A DNA stretch of 17,953 nucleotides from DASUSF01 sp036375275. GTDB taxonomy: Bacteria; Pseudomonadota; Alphaproteobacteria; Geminicoccales; Geminicoccaceae. The DNA lies in assembly GCA_036375275.1 (NCBI GenBank), contig DASUSF010000049.1, positions 1 to 17,953 of the forward strand, written 5' to 3'. A model generated the notes under the pieces. The model worked only from the letters and a program-made list of their open reading frames with translations. It was not told the origin of the DNA and searched no databases. This document shows positions 15,575-17,953 of the stretch, piece by piece (position 1 is the stretch's first letter; every line of letters starts with the position of its first letter). The position numbers and the translations under genes are program-made.

Positions 15575-15647
15575 TAGAGCAATTTTCTTCCGATTAGCGG
15601 AAGGACGTCCTGATGGATGTGCTTCTGTCTCACCGGAAAGTGCTCTA
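15575..15647. repeat. Palindromic repeat, family II, copy right of ampG
   Basis: Outer arms TAGAGCA (15575-15581) / TGCTCTA (15641-15647) are identical to those of the copy at 13452-13525, and the left end continues AATTTTC much like the left copies. A secondary stem CTTCCG (15587-15592) / CGGAAG (15598-15603) lies near the left end. It is 11 bases from the preceding repeat. The remaining sequence to the ald start (15648-15789) shows no clear promoter pair. Confidence 0.75.
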
Positions 15648-15789
15648 GGTCGGATCCCGGCGACCTTCCCGCCCGGCCGGGGAGGGCGACGCGACCGACG
15701 GCTGCGCACCGCCGCCACTTGACCCGGCGAGCCTCGACGGCGCCGCCAGCCTGGTTCACACTCGGGGCTCAGGCCAGGGAGGGAGAACG

Positions 15790-16911
15790 ATGCTCGTCGG
15801 CGTGCCGAAGGAGATCAAGAACCACGAGTACCGGGTCGGGCTCACCGCCGGCTCGGTGCGCGAGCTGATCGAGCACGGCCATCAGGTGGTGGTCGAGACC
15901 GGCGCCGGCGTCGCGATCGGCCAGACCGACGAGATGTACCACCGGGCCGGCGCCGAGATCGTCGAGACCGCCGACGAGGTCTTCGCGCGCGCCGAGATGA
16001 TCGTGAAGGTCAAGGAGCCGCAGGCCGAGGAGCGGGTCCGGCTGCGCGAAGGCCAGATCCTGTTCACCTACCTCCACCTCGCGCCCGACCCGGCCCAGGC
16101 CAGGGACCTGGTGAAGTCCGGCTGCATCGCGATCGCCTACGAGACCGTGACCGACGCTCGCGGCCAGCTGCCCCTGCTGGCGCCGATGAGCACGGTCGCC
16201 GGACGGATGTCGATCCAGGCCGCCGCGCACTCGCTCGAGACGGCCCAGGGTGGCTCGGGCGTCCTTCTGTCGGGGGTGCCGGGCGTCCCGCCTGGGCGGG
16301 TCCTCGTGATCGGCGGCGGCGTGGTCGGGACCAACGCCGCCCGGATCGCGCTCGGCATGGGCGCCAGGGTCACCATCCTCGAGCGCTCGATCCGGCGGAT
16401 CAACGAGCTCGACGACCTGTTCGGCGCCGCGCTGACCACGCGCTACTCGACCGTCGAGATCCTCGACGAGGAGCTCCGCCGGACCGACGTCGTGATCGGG
16501 GCGACCCTGATCCCAGGCGCCGCCGCCCCGAAGCTGGTCAAGCGCGCGCAGCTCAAGGAGATGAAGCCCGGCAGCGTGATCGTCGACGTCGCGATCGACC
16601 AGGGCGGCTGCACCGAGACCTCGCGCGCGACCACCCACGCCGACCCCACCTACACCGTCGACGGGGTGGTGCACTACTGCGTCGCCAACATGCCGGGCGG
16701 GGTCGCCAACACCTCGACCTTCGCGCTCAACAACGCGACCCTGCCCTACGTCCTGGCGCTCGCCGACAAGGGCTACCGCCAGGCGCTGCTCGACGATCCG
16801 CACCTCAGGAACGGCCTCAACGTGCACGAGGGCATGATCACCTACGAGGCGGTGGCGGTCGATCTCGAGATGGACTACCGGCCGGCCGAGGAGCTGCTCG
16901 GAACGGCGTGA
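15790..16911 (+). CDS. ald: Alanine dehydrogenase
   Basis: Cytoplasmic NAD-dependent enzyme that reversibly deaminates L-alanine to pyruvate and ammonium. The 373-residue length is standard for the family. Start MLVGVPKEIKNHEYRVGL is typical. Active-site residues fall at the family positions: Arg15, Lys75 (in KVKEP), His96 (in YLHLAPD) and Asp270 (in VDVAIDQGG). The NAD-binding glycine motif GGGVVG is at 175-180 with an acidic Glu198 after the next strand, as expected for NAD rather than NADP. ATG at 15790 follows GGGAGGGAG at good spacing. No promoter is obvious between the repeat array and the gene. Downstream it is followed by a TAXI-type binding-protein gene, which could suggest amino-acid or dicarboxylate use, but its own promoter-like sequence makes co-transcription uncertain. 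Confidence 0.96.
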   Translation: MLVGVPKEIKNHEYRVGLTAGSVRELIEHGHQVVVETGAGVAIGQTDEMYHRAGAEIVETADEVFARAEMIVKVKEPQAEERVRLREGQILFTYLHLAPDPAQARDLVKSGCIAIAYETVTDARGQLPLLAPMSTVAGRMSIQAAAHSLETAQGGSGVLLSGVPGVPPGRVLVIGGGVVGTNAARIALGMGARVTILERSIRRINELDDLFGAALTTRYSTVEILDEELRRTDVVIGATLIPGAAAPKLVKRAQLKEMKPGSVIVDVAIDQGGCTETSRATTHADPTYTVDGVVHYCVANMPGGVANTSTFALNNATLPYVLALADKGYRQALLDDPHLRNGLNVHEGMITYEAVAVDLEMDYRPAEELLGTA

Positions 16912-16970
16912 ACACGGCAGCCAAGCTCACGACCTGAAACCGCCGCTCGACACGGCCGGCCGGCGTCTGC

Positions 16971-17000
16971 TTGACCGGCCGTCGCAGCGGCCGTTACCCT
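16971..17000 (+). promoter_or_regulatory. Candidate promoter with spacer inverted repeat before the TAXI gene
   Basis: TTGACC (16971-16976, 5 of 6 matches to TTGACA) and TACCCT (16995-17000, matching the T-A-...-T positions of TATAAT) are separated by 18 bases. The spacer holds CGGCCG (16976-16981) and CGGCCG (16988-16993), an inverted repeat with a 6-base centre, a position where a repressor or MerR-type regulator would act. Transcription would start near 17007, about 29 bases before the ATG. The -10 match is weak. Confidence 0.4.
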
Positions 17001-17035
17001 GAAGCCACATCCAAGCAAAAACGGGAGGTCCAACC

Positions 17036-17953
17036 ATGCAGGCCTACGCACTTCGCGGCGCGGCCGTCGGCCTCGTGGCCGGCGCGGCACTGCTCGCAGC
17101 GGACGTCGCCTCGGCGCAGGACAAGTTCATCAGCATCGGCACCGGCGGCGTCACCGGCGTCTACTATCCGACCGGCGGCGCGATCTGCCGGCTGGTCAAC
17201 AAGGATCGGGCCAAGCACGGCATCCGCTGCTCGGTCGAGAGCACCGGCGGCTCCGTCTACAACGCCAACACGATCCGCCAGGGCGAGCTCGACATGGGCG
17301 TGGTCCAGAGCGACGTCCAGTACAACGCCATGAAGGGCGAGGGCGAGGAGTTCTCGAGCCAGGGTCCGGACGAGAACCTCCGCGCGGTGTTCTCGGTTCA
17401 TCCGGAGCCGTTCACCGTCGTCGCCCGCGCCGACGCCGGCATCGAGAGCTTCGACGATCTCAAGGGCAAGCGGGTCAACGTCGGCAACCCCGGCTCCGGG
17501 CAGCGCTCGACCATGGAGGTCCTGATGGAGGCCAAGGGCTGGACCATGGACGACTTCAGCCTGGCCTCCGAGCTCAAGTCGGCCGAGCAGTCGCAGGCGC
17601 TCTGCGACAACAAGATCGACGCCATGGTGTTCACGGTCGGCCATCCGAGCGGCTCGATCCAGGAGGCGACGACCACCTGCGACACCGTCCTGGTGCCGGT
17701 CACCGGCCCGGAGGTCGACCAGCTGGTCGAGGACTACCCGTACTACGCCAAAGCGGTCATCCCTGGCGGCATGTATCAAGGTACTGAGGAGGACGTGGAG
17801 ACCTTCGGCGTCAAGGCGACCTTCGTCTCCTCCGCCGAGGTGGCGGACGAGGTCGTCTACGAGACGGTCAAGGCGGTCTTCGAGAACTTCGATCAGTTCA
17901 AGAAGCTGCATCCCGCCTTCGCCAACCTCGAGAAGGAGGACATGGTCACCGAG
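17036..17953 (+). CDS. TAXI-family TRAP transporter solute-binding protein, extreme C-terminus cut off
   Basis: Periplasmic substrate-binding component of a tripartite ATP-independent transporter of the TAXI class, which works with fused 4TM/12TM membrane subunits and an ion gradient. The open frame gives 306 residues to the right edge; the family usually has about 310-330, so only the last few are missing. Signal peptide 1-27 with cleavage after ASA. Family marks include IGTGGVTGVYYPTGGAIC (34-51), CSVESTGGSVYN (65-76) and a GVVQSDVQYNA stretch (about 88-98), followed by the FDDLKGKRVNVG hinge region. Four cysteines (51, 65, and two in the second half) might form two disulfides. ATG at 17036 has GGGAGG 8-9 bases before it. 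The substrate is unknown; characterised relatives often bind glutamate or dicarboxylates. Confidence 0.92.
   Translation, partial: MQAYALRGAAVGLVAGAALLAADVASAQDKFISIGTGGVTGVYYPTGGAICRLVNKDRAKHGIRCSVESTGGSVYNANTIRQGELDMGVVQSDVQYNAMKGEGEEFSSQGPDENLRAVFSVHPEPFTVVARADAGIESFDDLKGKRVNVGNPGSGQRSTMEVLMEAKGWTMDDFSLASELKSAEQSQALCDNKIDAMVFTVGHPSGSIQEATTTCDTVLVPVTGPEVDQLVEDYPYYAKAVIPGGMYQGTEEDVETFGVKATFVSSAEVADEVVYETVKAVFENFDQFKKLHPAFANLEKEDMVTE

Noticed and set aside
13721..15718. A 665-codon minus-strand frame opposite ampG that reads through both repeat arrays
   Set aside because: Composition is charged and repetitive, whereas the plus strand encodes a clear membrane transporter.

Overview
The window is GC-rich (roughly 70 percent by eye) chromosomal DNA with typical Gram-negative envelope genes. 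A TamA/TamB pair, an AmpG-type muropeptide permease, a short polysaccharide-export lipoprotein beside an outer-membrane barrel, a TAXI-type TRAP binding protein and dispersed CTAGAGC-ended palindromes together suggest an alphaproteobacterium, perhaps of Rhodospirillales or Geminicoccales type. The lineage is an inference from gene style, not a phylogeny. No rRNA, tRNA, CRISPR array or transposase was seen.

Left half (1-10944), all on the minus strand. Reading in the direction of transcription: a PPP-family metallophosphatase and galE form a likely two-gene operon (10944-9067). A second unit follows from a good sigma70-like promoter at 8873-8900: a large MscS-type channel, then tamA overlapping it by 8 bases, then a Crp/Fnr-family regulator, then tamB, which runs off the left edge. 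The TAM envelope-assembly genes are therefore split by a regulator and led by a mechanosensitive channel.

Middle (10945-13368). A 389-base divergent intergenic region carries promoter-like sequences in both directions. To its right, on the plus strand, lie a 412-residue signal-peptide-bearing outer-membrane barrel and a 218-residue OPX (Wza-family) lipoprotein. The OPX protein has no outer-membrane-spanning C-terminal part, so the pair may form a composite OPX/beta-barrel polysaccharide exporter. GalE across the divergent region could supply UDP-galactose for the same polymer. No glycosyltransferases, flippase or polymerase are in view.

Right part (13364-15647). A single ampG gene is bracketed by two arrays of imperfect palindromes of two sequence families, in the order II-II-I-I' / ampG / I-II. 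The array ends supply the TAG stop codons of both the OPX gene and ampG. The left array runs directly into the ampG GTG start, and two of its hairpins cannot form at the same time. This is the most unusual structure in the window.

Right end (15648-17953). Alanine dehydrogenase (ald), with all four key residues present, is followed by the nearly complete start of a TAXI-family TRAP solute-binding protein gene. A promoter-like pair before the latter has an inverted repeat in its spacer.
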